Positions 45,052 to 54,070 of a stretch of DNA of 64,000 bases are shown piece by piece. Below the pieces are notes generated by a model. The model saw only the letters and a program-made list of their open reading frames with translations, was not told where the DNA came from and did not search any database. The position numbers and the translations under genes were made by a program. This DNA comes from Alsobacter metallidurans. GTDB taxonomy: Bacteria; Pseudomonadota; Alphaproteobacteria; Rhizobiales; Beijerinckiaceae. Position 1 is the first letter of the stretch. Each line of letters begins with the position of its first letter. The stretch spans positions 1,035,421-1,099,420 of the forward strand of contig NZ_BMES01000002.1 in the NCBI RefSeq assembly GCF_014636935.1, written 5' to 3'.

Positions 45052-45942
45052 GTGGCCGAATTTCTCAACATCGTGGCGATCGGCCTTTTGCTGGGCGGCA
45101 TCTACAGCCTCGTCAGCGTCGGCCTGAACCTCATCTTCGGCGTGATCCGCATCGTCAACTTCGCCCAGGGCGAGTTCGTGATGCTGGGCATGTACGGCGC
45201 GTTCGCGGCCCAGGTGGCGATGGGGATGGATCCCTACATCGCCCCGGTGGTGGTTGCGCCGGCGTTGTTCGCGCTGGGCTGCGTCGTCTACTGGATCCTG
45301 CTGCGGCCGCTGCAGGGCGAGCCGATGATGCAGGTCTTCGCCACCTTCGGACTGCTCATGGTGCTCGAGAACGTGGTGCTGGCGCTGACGCGCGGCGTGA
45401 GCCTCAGCGTCAACTCGGCCGCCGCTCAGATATCCATGTCGCTTGGGCCCGTGCAGATGCCGCTGGCCCGCATCCTCGTGCTGGTCGCCGCCACCGTGGT
45501 GGCGGGCGCGCTCGGCTGGTGGCTGCGGGTCACGCTCCCTGGCAAAGCGATCCGGGCGGTTGCTCAGGACCGCAAGGCCGCGCGGCTGATGGGGATCAAT
45601 GTCGAGCGCATGTACATGGTGAGCTTCGGCGTGGGCGCGGCGCTGGCAGGGCTCGCCGGCTGCCTCCTCGCGCCGCTTTATTCCATGTCGCCGCAGATCG
45701 GCATGAACTTCATCATGCCGGCCTTCGCGGTGGTGGTGCTGGGCGGGCTGGGCAGCGTCGCGGGCGCCTATGTGGGCGGCTTCATCGTGGGGCTGACGGA
45801 GGCGTTGGCGGGCTTCTACCTGGATCCTGCGCTCAAGCATGCCGTGCTGTTTCTTGTCTTCATCGCCGTCTTGATCATTCGCCCCGCCGGCCTCTTCGGC
45901 GTCGCGGGCGCGGAGGAAGTGGGGCTCCGTGAGCAATCGTGA
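45052..45942 (+). CDS. livH: Liv-type ABC transporter permease, LivH subunit
   Basis: A 296-residue permease with about eight membrane segments and the LivH signature GLLLGGIYSLVSVGLNLIFG, then VIRIVNFAQGEFVMLG. The EAA-type loop RKAARLMGINVERMYMVSFG couples to the ATPase. The start is GTG 45052 after CCGGAGAG; longer open frames reaching upstream are in other genes. It overlaps the LivM gene by 14 bases and pairs with it to form the channel. Confidence 0.9.
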   Translation: MAEFLNIVAIGLLLGGIYSLVSVGLNLIFGVIRIVNFAQGEFVMLGMYGAFAAQVAMGMDPYIAPVVVAPALFALGCVVYWILLRPLQGEPMMQVFATFGLLMVLENVVLALTRGVSLSVNSAAAQISMSLGPVQMPLARILVLVAATVVAGALGWWLRVTLPGKAIRAVAQDRKAARLMGINVERMYMVSFGVGAALAGLAGCLLAPLYSMSPQIGMNFIMPAFAVVVLGGLGSVAGAYVGGFIVGLTEALAGFYLDPALKHAVLFLVFIAVLIIRPAGLFGVAGAEEVGLREQS

Positions 45943-46960
45943 GCAACGCCTCGCCTGGCGCAAAACGGGCGGCGTGAAAACGCTGCGCCACGAGCTGCCG
46001 GTCACGTTCGGGGCACTGGCGGCGCTGGGCGCGCTGGTGGCGGCGATGTCGGGGGACAGCTTCACGCTGAACATCCTGGCCAGCACGTTTCTGTTCGCCG
46101 GGCTGGCGACCGCGTGGAACGTCATCGGCGGGCTCGGCGGCCAGTTCTCGCTTGGGCACAGCGTGTTCTTTGCGATCGGCGCCTTCACGGTCAGCAATCT
46201 CTATCTCGGCCTGCAGGTGTCGCCCTGGTTGGCCCTGCTGCCGGCCGCGCTGCTGTCGGCCGTGCTCGGCGTCCTGATCTCGTGGCCGGTGTTTCGCCTG
46301 CGCGGGCCGTTCTTCGCCATCGCCACCATGGCGATGACGGAGGTGCTGCTGTCGCTGTCGCTTTACTTCGACCGATTCACCGGCGGCTCGCGCGGAGTCT
46401 CGATCCCGTTTCGGGCCGGGCTCCAGAACATGATCTTCCGGGACCGACTGTCCTACGCCCTGCTGATGCTTGGGTTCCTGGCCGTCTGCCTCGTCGTGAT
46501 GGCGGCCGTGACCCGCAGCCGGCTCGGCTACTCGCTGCAGGCCGTCCGCGACAACGAGGATGCGGCCGCGGCGGCCGGCATCGACGTGCTGCGCACCAAG
46601 CTCGCCGGGATGGCGATCAGCGCTGCGCTCACCGGCATGGGCGGGGTGCTCTACATCATGTATGTGCGCGTCGCCGACCCGCCGACGTTGTTCTCGCTGT
46701 TCGACATCGGCGTGAAGATGGCGCTGATCGCCCTGATCGGGGGGATCGGGACCATCTACGGCCCGATGCTGGGCGCGCTCCTGATCATCCCGCTCGAAAG
46801 CTGGCTGCGGGCCGAGCTTGGCGGGTCCATTCCGGGCGCGAACCTGATCGTGCTCGGCTTCATCCTGATGCTGACGGCCCTGTTTCTGCGCCGCGGCATC
46901 GTGGGCGGGCTGAAGCGACTGTGGAGCCGACCGGGCGCCGCGAAGGGAGCCGGCCGATGA
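45929..46960 (+). CDS. livM: Liv-type ABC transporter permease, LivM subunit
   Basis: A 343-residue permease starting at GTG 45929, inside the end of LivH. The conserved WNVIGGLGGQFSLGHSVFFA and the later VRDNEDAAAAAGIDVLRTKL are LivM hallmarks, and GGIGTIYGPMLGALLIIPLE is the C-terminal helix pair. It stands between LivH and LivG with four-base overlap to the latter (ATGA), so the four membrane and ATPase genes form a single translationally coupled unit. Confidence 0.9.
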   Translation: MSNREQRLAWRKTGGVKTLRHELPVTFGALAALGALVAAMSGDSFTLNILASTFLFAGLATAWNVIGGLGGQFSLGHSVFFAIGAFTVSNLYLGLQVSPWLALLPAALLSAVLGVLISWPVFRLRGPFFAIATMAMTEVLLSLSLYFDRFTGGSRGVSIPFRAGLQNMIFRDRLSYALLMLGFLAVCLVVMAAVTRSRLGYSLQAVRDNEDAAAAAGIDVLRTKLAGMAISAALTGMGGVLYIMYVRVADPPTLFSLFDIGVKMALIALIGGIGTIYGPMLGALLIIPLESWLRAELGGSIPGANLIVLGFILMLTALFLRRGIVGGLKRLWSRPGAAKGAGR

Positions 46961-47685
46961 CGGGCGCTTCGTTTCTTCAGGTGCAAGGCGCGTCGCGCCA
47001 CTTCGGGGGCCTGCGCGCGGTGGACGCCGTCAGCTTCGACGTCGCGCCCGGCGAGATCGTCAGCATCATCGGACCTAATGGCGCCGGTAAGACGACGCTG
47101 TTCAACCTGCTGACCGGCCAGTTGCCGCCGTCGAGCGGCAAGATCCTGTTTCGCGGCCAAGACATCGGGCCTTTGCGGCCGAATGAGCGGGCGCGGCTCG
47201 GGTTTGGTCGCACGTTCCAGATCTCACAGACGCTCACCTCCCTAAGCGTGCTGGAGAACGGCATGGTGGGCGCCTTCCTGCATCACCGCTCGCTACCCGC
47301 CGCCGCCGCCAGGGCCGCCGAGGCGCTGGAGCTCGTCGGGCTCGCCAAGCGGGCGGGCCACCGGGCGGGCGATCTCACGCTCGGCGAACGGCGCCGGCTG
47401 GAAGTCGCCAGGGCGCTGGCCATGGAGCCGCAGATCGTCCTGCTGGACGAAGTGATGGCGGGGCTGAACCAGACCGAGGTGCAGGACATCATCGAGATGG
47501 TGCACACGCTGAACGCCGGCGGCGTGGCCTTCCTGGTGATCGAGCACAACCTCAAGGTCGTGCGCGCCTTCTCGCGCCGCGTGATCGTGATGAACCGCGG
47601 CAAGCTGCTGCGCGAAGGCTCGGCCGAGGACGTTCTGTCCGACCCCGAGGTGATCGAGGCCTATGTGGGCAAGAGGCGCGCATGA
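46957..47685 (+). CDS. livG: Liv-type ABC transporter ATP-binding protein, LivG subunit
   Basis: A 242-residue ATPase with Walker A IGPNGAGKTTLF, the LivG-specific RLGFGRTFQISQTLTSLSVL, the signature region LTLGERRRLEVARAL and Walker B IVLLDEVMAGLN. In this family the canonical LSGGQ is replaced by an L-x-x-G-E/Q-R-R type sequence, as here. It drives the LivH/LivM channel together with the LivF ATPase. Confidence 0.92.
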   Translation: MTGASFLQVQGASRHFGGLRAVDAVSFDVAPGEIVSIIGPNGAGKTTLFNLLTGQLPPSSGKILFRGQDIGPLRPNERARLGFGRTFQISQTLTSLSVLENGMVGAFLHHRSLPAAAARAAEALELVGLAKRAGHRAGDLTLGERRRLEVARALAMEPQIVLLDEVMAGLNQTEVQDIIEMVHTLNAGGVAFLVIEHNLKVVRAFSRRVIVMNRGKLLREGSAEDVLSDPEVIEAYVGKRRA

Positions 47686-48398
47686 GCGATCAACTCGTCG
47701 TGGAAGACCTTTCGGCGGGCTACAACGACATGCCGGTGCTGCATGACGTCGCCTTCCGGGTTCCCAAGGGCGCGGTGACGGCGATTGTCGGCGCGAACGG
47801 GGCGGGCAAGACCACGCTCCTCGCGACCGTAGCGGGATTGATCAAGCCGAGCCGCGGCCGCGTCACCTTCGATGGCCGGGACATCACGGGCGCGCGCGCG
47901 GACGCCCTCCCGGGCCTGGGCCTCGCGCTGGTGCCCGAAGGCGGGCGGCTGTTCCCGTTCATGACCGTGCAGGAGAACCTGCAGCTGGGCGCTTATGCGC
48001 CGAACGCGAGGCCTCACCTGGCTGCGCGCATGCGCGAGGTGATGGACGCCTTCCCGATCCTGCTGGAGCGTCGTGACCAGCACGCCGGCAAGCTGTCGGG
48101 CGGCGAGCGGCAGATGTGCGCCATCGCGCGGGCGCTGATGTGCCGGCCTGCTCTTCTGCTCCTGGACGAACCTTCGGTCGGCCTCTCGCCCCTCATGGCC
48201 GAACGAGTGCTCGAAATCGTCACGCGCCTGGCTCGGGAGGAAGGCCTGACGGTGGTGATCGTCGAGCAGCGCGTCACCGAGGTTCTGGAGATCGCCGACG
48301 AGGCGCATATCCTGGACCACGGCCGCATCGCGCGTTCCGGTACGGCCGCGCAATTCCTGGCGGATCGGTCCATTCAGGAAACCTACATGGGTCTCTAG
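47682..48398 (+). CDS. livF: Liv-type ABC transporter ATP-binding protein, LivF subunit
   Basis: A 238-residue ATPase with Walker A VGANGAGKTTLL, signature KLSGGERQMCAIARAL and Walker B LLLLDEPSVGLSP. The LivF-type LALVPEGGRLFPFMTVQENL is present. It is the last gene of the transporter and is followed after 54 bases by the GntR regulator. Confidence 0.92.
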   Translation: MSDQLVVEDLSAGYNDMPVLHDVAFRVPKGAVTAIVGANGAGKTTLLATVAGLIKPSRGRVTFDGRDITGARADALPGLGLALVPEGGRLFPFMTVQENLQLGAYAPNARPHLAARMREVMDAFPILLERRDQHAGKLSGGERQMCAIARALMCRPALLLLDEPSVGLSPLMAERVLEIVTRLAREEGLTVVIVEQRVTEVLEIADEAHILDHGRIARSGTAAQFLADRSIQETYMGL

Positions 48399-48411
48399 TA
48401 AACAGTTGGAC

Positions 48412-48426
48412 CATTCCGCCGGAATG
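48412..48426. promoter_or_regulatory. Inverted repeat upstream of the GntR gene
   Basis: CATTCC-GCC-GGAATG is a perfect 6+6 inverted repeat 27 bases ahead of the GntR start and 14 bases after the LivF stop. No U-run follows, so it is more likely an operator for autoregulation than a terminator. TTGGACCA directly precedes it. Confidence 0.35.
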
Positions 48427-48452
48427 ACCGATACAGACGCGGGGAGACCTGC

Positions 48453-49193
48453 ATGACGATCAAGTTGAACACGCTCATTTCGCCGGTTGTGGTCCCGAAG
48501 GCGTCGGACATCCTGGCGACGCGACTGCGCGAACTGATTGTGAAGGGCCAGATCACGCCCGGTAGCTTTCTCCCCACCGAGCGAGACCTCGTGGTCGAGT
48601 CCGGGCTGAGCCGAACTTCCGTGCGCGATGCGCTGCGCGTGCTGGAATCCGAAGGGCTGATCACCACCAAGGTGGGCCGGACCGGCGGATCCATGGTGAC
48701 GCTGCCCGGCCGAGCGTCCGTGGCGCGGTCGGTGGAGCTGTTCGTCCGCACGCATGGCATCCGCCTGGATTCGCTGCTGGAGTGCCGCGTGGCCGTTGAG
48801 CCGACGCTGGCCCGCTTGGCCGCCCGGCACCGCACCGAGGAGCAACTGGCCGAGATGGACGCGATCCACGAGCAGTTCACCGCCTCGGTGAACGACGTGG
48901 CCGTCTACAAGAACATCAATCTCGATTGGCATCTCGCCATCGCGCGGGCCAGCCGCAACGAACCCCTCATGGCGCTCATGGAGGCGATCGCGACCCCCAT
49001 CCGGGACGCCATGGACTACCAGCACGTCACGACGCCCGAACTGCGGGCCATCGCCGTCAAGGCGCATACGGTGATTCTGAAGGCCATCCGCGACCAGGAT
49101 GAGGACGCCGCGTTCAAGCGCATGGACCGCCATGTCAGCGGCTATCGCGACATCGCGACCTCCACGACCGCGGCCGGCGCCGAGCCGGCCTAG
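48453..49193 (+). CDS. GntR-family regulator, FadR subfamily (FCD domain)
   Basis: A 246-residue regulator. The winged HTH is at about residues 18-85 (ERDLVVESGLSRTSVRDALR, then VLESEGLITTKVGRTGG). An all-helical FCD ligand domain is at 100-225, with the usual metal-binding His residues in NLDWHLAIARASRN, KAHTVILKAIRDQD and RMDRHVSGY. FCD proteins typically repress a carboxylate catabolism operon and let go when they bind a pathway acid. Its central position makes it the most likely regulator of the island. Candidate sites are the GGTCT(A/G)AT motif and the TTGGT-ACCAA palindrome. Confidence 0.9.
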   Translation: MTIKLNTLISPVVVPKASDILATRLRELIVKGQITPGSFLPTERDLVVESGLSRTSVRDALRVLESEGLITTKVGRTGGSMVTLPGRASVARSVELFVRTHGIRLDSLLECRVAVEPTLARLAARHRTEEQLAEMDAIHEQFTASVNDVAVYKNINLDWHLAIARASRNEPLMALMEAIATPIRDAMDYQHVTTPELRAIAVKAHTVILKAIRDQDEDAAFKRMDRHVSGYRDIATSTTAAGAEPA

Positions 49194-49216
49194 CCAACGC
49201 TATTTGGCGATCATTC

Positions 49217-49229
49217 AAATAATCAGACC
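49217..49229 (-). promoter_or_regulatory. Third copy of the island motif core
   Basis: Read on the minus strand this is GGTCTGATTATTT, matching the core of the blocks at 36237 (GGTCTGATAATTT) and 54088 (GGTCTAATAATTT) except for one or two bases. It lies 24 bases after the GntR stop and 109 bases before the TctC-like start. The longer flanks of the other two copies are not conserved here. Confidence 0.55.
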
Positions 49230-49337
49230 TTTTTGTTGATCCCTCGCCGCCGAGACTTTAACGTCTCATGACGACGTGCGCCGACCGGCGTGCGCACGCA
49301 AAATGACGTCGACGAGACGCGGCTACGGGAGACAACG

Positions 49338-50303
49338 ATGAGGAGCTTGGCGAGAGCAGTGCTGGGCCTGCTGGCGTGTGTCGGGATCACGGCTCCGGCC
49401 GGCGCCCAGACCTATCCGACCCGGCTCATCACCATCGTGGTGCCCTTCGCGGCCGGCAGCGGCAGCGACACCGCCGCCCGCATGCTGGGGCAATACCTCG
49501 CTCCTCGCCTCGGCCAGGGCTTCGTGGTCGAGAACCGCATCGGCGCCACGGGCGCGATCGCCACGACGGCCGTGTCCCGCGCGGCCGCGGATGGCTACAC
49601 GCTCCTCCTGGGCACCAACTCCACCCACGGCTCCAACAGCGCGCTCTACAAGAAGCTCAACTACGATCCCATCAAGGATTTCGCCCCCATCGCCCACACG
49701 GGCGTGTTCTCCTATTTCCTGGTGGTCGACCCCAAGCTGCCGGTGAAGAGCGTCGCCGAACTCGTGTCGCTGGCCAGGGCGAAGCCCGGTGACGTGACCT
49801 ATGCGGCGGGCAGCTCGACCAGCATCGTGATGGCGGAGAGCTTCGCCAGGGGCTCGGGCGTGCAAATGCTTAAGGTGCCCTACCGCAGCAATCCCCCTGC
49901 CCTCACGGACGTGATGGGCGGCCGCGTCAACATCATGTTCTGCGACATGTCGTCGGCCGTCACCTCCGTGCAGGCGGGCTCGCTGCGGGCGCTGGCGGTC
50001 ACCACCAAGGCGCGCAGCACGCTCGCTCCCGACCTGCCGACGATCCACGAAACGGCGGTGAAAGATTTCGACCTTGCCTCCTGGACCGGGCTGTTCGCCC
50101 CGGCCGGAACGCCCAAGGACGTCATCGAGCGGCTCAACCGCGAAGTGAACGCCGTGCTGGCGATGCCCGAGGTCAAGGAGCGCTTCGCCACGCTCGGCAT
50201 CGAGGCGCAGCCTCAGTCCGTCGACACCTTCGCGGGCTATGTGAAGAGCGAGGTCGCCAAGTGGACGACCCTCGTCAAGGAAGCCGGCATCGAGGCGGAG
50301 TGA
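49338..50303 (+). CDS. Tripartite tricarboxylate transporter binding protein, TctC/Bug family (orphan)
   Basis: A 321-residue periplasmic protein with a signal peptide of about 23 residues (cleavage near PAGAQ). The mature start TYPTRLITIVVPFAAGSGSD, then VVENRIGATGAIATTAVSRA are Bug hallmarks. I chose ATG 49338 after CGGGAGA; an open frame from 49290 adds residues outside the signal. There are no TctA/TctB genes around it. It opens a plus-strand unit with the split AtuA and an SDR. Confidence 0.88.
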   Translation: MRSLARAVLGLLACVGITAPAGAQTYPTRLITIVVPFAAGSGSDTAARMLGQYLAPRLGQGFVVENRIGATGAIATTAVSRAAADGYTLLLGTNSTHGSNSALYKKLNYDPIKDFAPIAHTGVFSYFLVVDPKLPVKSVAELVSLARAKPGDVTYAAGSSTSIVMAESFARGSGVQMLKVPYRSNPPALTDVMGGRVNIMFCDMSSAVTSVQAGSLRALAVTTKARSTLAPDLPTIHETAVKDFDLASWTGLFAPAGTPKDVIERLNREVNAVLAMPEVKERFATLGIEAQPQSVDTFAGYVKSEVAKWTTLVKEAGIEAE

Positions 50304-50336
50304 CGCCATGGCGGCGCATCGCGGCGGAGAGGTCCA

Positions 50337-51671
50337 ATGAAGACGATCAGGATCGGCGCAGGCTCGGGCTTTGGCGGGGATCGCATCGAGCCGGCCGTCG
50401 AACTCGCCGAGAAGGGCGCGCTCGACTACCTGGTTTTCGAGTGCCTGGCCGAGCGCACCATCGCACTCGCCCAACAGGCGCGGCTGCAGGACCCGAACGC
50501 CGGTTACGACCGGCTCCTCGACGAGCGGATGCGCGCGGTGCTGCCGGTCTGCCGTCGCAGCCACGTGCGAATCGTCAGCAACATGGGCGCGGCGAACCCC
50601 GCGGCGGCCGCGCAAGCGATCGCTTCCATCGGTCGCGACCTCGGCTACGCGGGATTGAAGATCGCCTATGTGCTCGGCGACGACGTTCTTGGTCAGGTGC
50701 GCGAGACCAGCCCCGCCCTCACGGATGGCCCGGGGGCGTTTGCGGACATCGCCGACCGGGCGATCTCGGCCAACGCCTATCTGGGCGTTGCCCCCATCGT
50801 TGAGGCGCTGGCGGGCGGCGCGGACGTGGTGATCACCGGTCGGGTTGGCGACCCGGCGCTGTTCATGGCGCCGCTGGCGCATGAATTCGGCTGGCGGGAG
50901 GACGACTGGGAGCGCCTCGGCCGCGGGGCGCTGATCGGGCACCTGCTGGAGTGCGGCTCTCAACTGACGGGCGGTTATTTTGCGGACCCCGGCGTCAAGG
51001 ATGTCGCCGACCTCGCACGCCTGGGCTTCCCCCTCGCGGAGGTCGACGCCGACGGCGGGGCGCTGTTCAGCAAGGTGGAGGGATCGGGAGGCGAGCTCAG
51101 CCTTCGCACCTGCAAGGAGCAGTTGCTCTACGAGGTGCACGATCCGGCGCGCTACATTCAGCCCGACGTCGTCGCGGACTTCACGAGCGCGCGCTTTGAG
51201 CAGGTCGGACCGAACCGCGTGCGGCTTTCGGGTGGTGGCGGCTCTCCGCGCACGGACAGCCTCAAGGTGACGATCGGCCACCATGACGGCTTCATCGGCG
51301 AAGGCCAGATCTCCTATGCGGGAGCCGGGGCCGAAGCCCGGGCGCGGCTCGCGCTCGCCATCGTGGAGGAACGCCTGCGGATGCTCGGCGTGGCGGTTTC
51401 CGAGCTTCGGCTGGACGTGATCGGGGTCGACTCCGTTTACCGCGGTCCGAGGCCCGACGCCGAGGTCCTGGACGTTCGCGCCCGCGTTGCGGGTCGCACC
51501 GCGAGCTTGCAGGACGCCCAACGCATCGGCCGCGAGGTCGAGGCTGTGTGGATCAACGGCCCTGCGGGAGGCGGCGGCGCGACCTGGTCCGCACGGCAGG
51601 TCGTCGCGGCGGCCTCAGCGCTGCTGCCGCGGTCGCTTATCGCCCCAACCGTTCACTGGCTGGAGGCCTGA
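50337..51671 (+). CDS. Acyclic terpene utilization AtuA-like protein (DUF1446)
   Basis: A 444-residue DUF1446 protein. The opening IRIGAGSGFGGDRIEPAVEL, followed by DYLVFECLAERTIALAQQ, is highly characteristic, as are VSNMGAANPAAAA and ADVVITGRVGDPALF. AtuA is required for citronellol/geranyl degradation in Pseudomonas, but its reaction is not established. Typical AtuA has an extra C-terminal domain, which here is a separate gene right downstream. None of the other atu genes is recognised nearby. Confidence 0.85.
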   Translation: MKTIRIGAGSGFGGDRIEPAVELAEKGALDYLVFECLAERTIALAQQARLQDPNAGYDRLLDERMRAVLPVCRRSHVRIVSNMGAANPAAAAQAIASIGRDLGYAGLKIAYVLGDDVLGQVRETSPALTDGPGAFADIADRAISANAYLGVAPIVEALAGGADVVITGRVGDPALFMAPLAHEFGWREDDWERLGRGALIGHLLECGSQLTGGYFADPGVKDVADLARLGFPLAEVDADGGALFSKVEGSGGELSLRTCKEQLLYEVHDPARYIQPDVVADFTSARFEQVGPNRVRLSGGGGSPRTDSLKVTIGHHDGFIGEGQISYAGAGAEARARLALAIVEERLRMLGVAVSELRLDVIGVDSVYRGPRPDAEVLDVRARVAGRTASLQDAQRIGREVEAVWINGPAGGGGATWSARQVVAAASALLPRSLIAPTVHWLEA

Positions 51672-51672
51672 G

Positions 51673-52002
51673 ATGCGGCTGCGCGAACTTGCCCACGCCC
51701 GCGCGGGCGACAAAGGCGACATCTCCAACATCGCGGTGATCGCGTACGAGCCGGGCGACTACGCGTTTCTGGTGGAGCACGTCACCGCCGAACGCGTAAA
51801 GGCGTTTTTTGCAGGCGTCGTTCACGGCGATGTGGCGCGCTATGAACTGCCGGGCCTTGGGGCGCTGAACTTCGTAATGACGGGTGCGCTGGGAGGCGGC
51901 GTCACGCGCTCGCTGGCCCTCGACCCCCACGGCAAGAGCCTCAGCGGGGCGCTGCTCGAGCTCGAGCTGCCAGCCCGTCAAAACCGGATGCCTACCCCAT
52001 GA
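51673..52002 (+). CDS. AtuA C-terminal-domain protein (split partner)
   Basis: A 109-residue protein matching the ferredoxin-fold-like C-terminal part of AtuA proteins: ELAHARAGDKGDISNIAVIA at the start, then FVMTGALGGGVTRSLALDPH, then GKSLSGALLELELP. The ATG is one base after the stop of the DUF1446 gene, and its own stop overlaps the next gene by four bases (ATGA). The two proteins probably form one complex. Confidence 0.8.
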   Translation: MRLRELAHARAGDKGDISNIAVIAYEPGDYAFLVEHVTAERVKAFFAGVVHGDVARYELPGLGALNFVMTGALGGGVTRSLALDPHGKSLSGALLELELPARQNRMPTP

Positions 52003-52784
52003 CCACTCAAGCCCGCTTTGCCGGCAAGACCATCCTGATCACCGGCGCCACAGGCGGCATCGGCAAGGCCGCGGCCCGCCGCCTCGCCGCGGAGGGCGCG
52101 CAGCTCGCGCTGACCGACATCGGCCCGAAGTCGCTAGAGGCGCTTTCGGGCGAACTCGGCGGGCCCGTGGTCTGCAGCGCAGGCGACGTCACGCAGGAAA
52201 GCGCCATGGACGACGCCATCCAGGCGGCACTCGATGCGTTCGGGCGCATCGACGGCGCCTTCCTGAACGCCGGGACCGAGGGCAAAATTGCGATGCTCGG
52301 AGCGGCTGAGGTCGCGGACTTCGATCGCGTGATGGCGATCAATGTCAGGGGGCCGTTTATCGGCTTGAGCCGCCTCATGCCGCTGATGAAGCGCCAGGGA
52401 GGCGGATCGATCGTCCTCACCTCCTCCACCGCCGGCCTGCGCGGCAGCCCAGCCATGGCCCCCTATGTGGCCAGCAAGCACGCCGTGCTCGGCCTGATGC
52501 GCTGCGCCGCGCTGGAGGGCGCTCCGCAGGGCGTGCGGGTTAACACCCTCCACCCAGGTCCGATCGACACGCAGATGATCCACAATATCGAGCACGGCTT
52601 CGCGCCCGAGAACCCGCAAGCCGCCGCCCGGGCGTCGCTCGCCCGCCTGCCGCTGAAACGCTACGGAACGCCGGACGAGGTCGCGGCCCTGCTGGCGTAC
52701 GTGCTCAGCGACGAAGCCGCCTTCTGCACCGGCAGCGCCTTCTCCATCGATGGCGGCCTGATGGCCGGAACCCCGATGTCGTGA
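51999..52784 (+). CDS. Short-chain dehydrogenase/reductase (SDR)
   Basis: A 261-residue classical SDR. The cofactor motif is TGATGGIG, NAG appears as NAGTEGKI, the catalytic Ser is in VLTSSTAGL, and Tyr-x-x-x-Lys is in YVASKHAV. The C-terminal ending FSIDGGLMAGTP is the usual form. An acidic residue after the second strand (LTDIG) favours NAD(H). Coupled to the AtuA pair, it should oxidise a hydroxy intermediate of that pathway; the substrate is unknown. Confidence 0.9.
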   Translation: MTTQARFAGKTILITGATGGIGKAAARRLAAEGAQLALTDIGPKSLEALSGELGGPVVCSAGDVTQESAMDDAIQAALDAFGRIDGAFLNAGTEGKIAMLGAAEVADFDRVMAINVRGPFIGLSRLMPLMKRQGGGSIVLTSSTAGLRGSPAMAPYVASKHAVLGLMRCAALEGAPQGVRVNTLHPGPIDTQMIHNIEHGFAPENPQAAARASLARLPLKRYGTPDEVAALLAYVLSDEAAFCTGSAFSIDGGLMAGTPMS

Positions 52785-52793
52785 GGCGGACTG

Positions 52794-52836
52794 CGCCGGA
52801 CGCGCCCTCCCCTATCGCGGAGGCGCCCGTCCGGCG
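52794..52836. terminator. Stem-loop between convergent genes, probable bidirectional terminator
   Basis: CGCCGGACG (52794-52802) pairs perfectly with CGTCCGGCG (52828-52836). An inner CGCC (52803-52806) pairs with GGCG (52822-52825), with a two-base bulge. It starts 10 bases after the SDR stop and ends 10 bases before the stop of the convergent binding-protein gene. No U-run is present on either strand. Confidence 0.6.
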
Positions 52837-52845
52837 TCGGCACAT

Positions 52846-54039
52846 TTACCAGGCGCCGAGCGCGTCGACGAAGTCGCCGATCGGAACCCACTTACCGTTA
52901 CGGATCTGCACCCGAAGCACTTCGGTCGTGCCGAGGTGCTTCTCGGGTGTCAGCGTGACCTTGCCGATGATGCCGGAGTCGTAGTTCTTCAGCTTCTCGA
53001 AGCCCTGCACCAGCGTCGTGCGGTTCAGGGGCTCGCCGGCCTGCCGAATGGCCTCGGCGGTGATCTTCGCCAGCGCATAGGTGAGCAGCGAGCCATAGTC
53101 TGGCTGCTCGTTCGGGGCGTATTTCGCCAGGGCTTCGCGGTACTCACGCACGGCCGGCTGGTCCGATTCAACTGTGTACGACAGCGACACGCTGCGCAGG
53201 CCCTCCACGGCCTCGCCGCCGATCTTGATTAGATCGGCGCTGACATTGCCGCCGTAGGTGAAGAGCTGCGTCTGCACCTTCTGCTGCTTCAGTTCCTTGG
53301 CGAGCAACGAGAGTTCCTGGATAGTGCCGATGAACACCAGCGCGTCCGGAGCCTTCCGGGCCACCTCGAGGGCGATGGGCGCATAGTCGCTGGTTCCGAG
53401 CTTCACCGGCATCATCTCGACTTTCGAGTCGGCTGCGGCCGACTTCACGCCAGGCTCCACATTCGACGCGACCTTCTCGAAGGCCGGCGCAGCGGCGTGG
53501 ATGACGACGACGTTCTTGAATCCGTCCTTGCCGGCCCAGCGACCGACGGCCCGGGCCTGGTAGTCGAGCAAGGTCTGCGCGCCAACCAGCAGCGGGCGGG
53601 TGGGTTCGTACCAGTCGAGCGCGCCGCCGTACGGCATGACGTAGGGTACGCCCGCTTGTGTCAGGTACGGGAAGGTGGCGGCGCTCGGGCCAGTCGCGTA
53701 GGAGCCCTGGATGGCCAGCACCTTGTCGCTGTCCACCAGTTTACGCGCAGCCGCGACCGCCTGTTGCGGATTGTAGCCATGATCTTCCACGACGACGCGG
53801 ATCTTACGGCCGTTGACGCCGCCCGCGTCGTTCAGCCGGCTGAAAAACGCGGTCTGCCCAGCGACGCCCGGCACGCCATAAAGAGCGAAAGGTCCCTTCA
53901 GGGCGGACCAGCTCCCCAGCGTGATCTCCGTCTTGGATACGCCAGACGCCTCCTGGGAAAGTGCAGGCTGGGCCGCCAGAATGCCCAGTGCAGCGGTGCA
54001 AATCGCGCCAAAGTGAAGCTTTGCCCGGCTCACGGCCAT
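52846..54039 (-). CDS. Liv-type ABC transporter substrate-binding protein (paralogue 1)
   Basis: A 397-residue periplasmic protein with signal peptide (AKLHFGAICTAALGILAAQP, cleavage near ALSQ). The mature part starts ITLGSWSALKGPFALYGVPG. It is clearly homologous to the divergently transcribed protein at 54170: both have GxYGVP, GGVxGRKI, VAAARKL, GTGPSAA/ATGPSAA, KYAPxxxPD and NYDSG/DYDSG blocks. The ATG at 54039 follows GGAGGAACGC. It has no transporter genes on its own strand and probably shares the LivH/LivMG/LivF set encoded on the other side. Confidence 0.9.
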   Translation of the reverse strand: MAVSRAKLHFGAICTAALGILAAQPALSQEASGVSKTEITLGSWSALKGPFALYGVPGVAGQTAFFSRLNDAGGVNGRKIRVVVEDHGYNPQQAVAAARKLVDSDKVLAIQGSYATGPSAATFPYLTQAGVPYVMPYGGALDWYEPTRPLLVGAQTLLDYQARAVGRWAGKDGFKNVVVIHAAAPAFEKVASNVEPGVKSAAADSKVEMMPVKLGTSDYAPIALEVARKAPDALVFIGTIQELSLLAKELKQQKVQTQLFTYGGNVSADLIKIGGEAVEGLRSVSLSYTVESDQPAVREYREALAKYAPNEQPDYGSLLTYALAKITAEAIRQAGEPLNRTTLVQGFEKLKNYDSGIIGKVTLTPEKHLGTTEVLRVQIRNGKWVPIGDFVDALGAW

Positions 54040-54070
54040 GCGTTCCTCCCGGTCTATTGCGAGCACAAAA

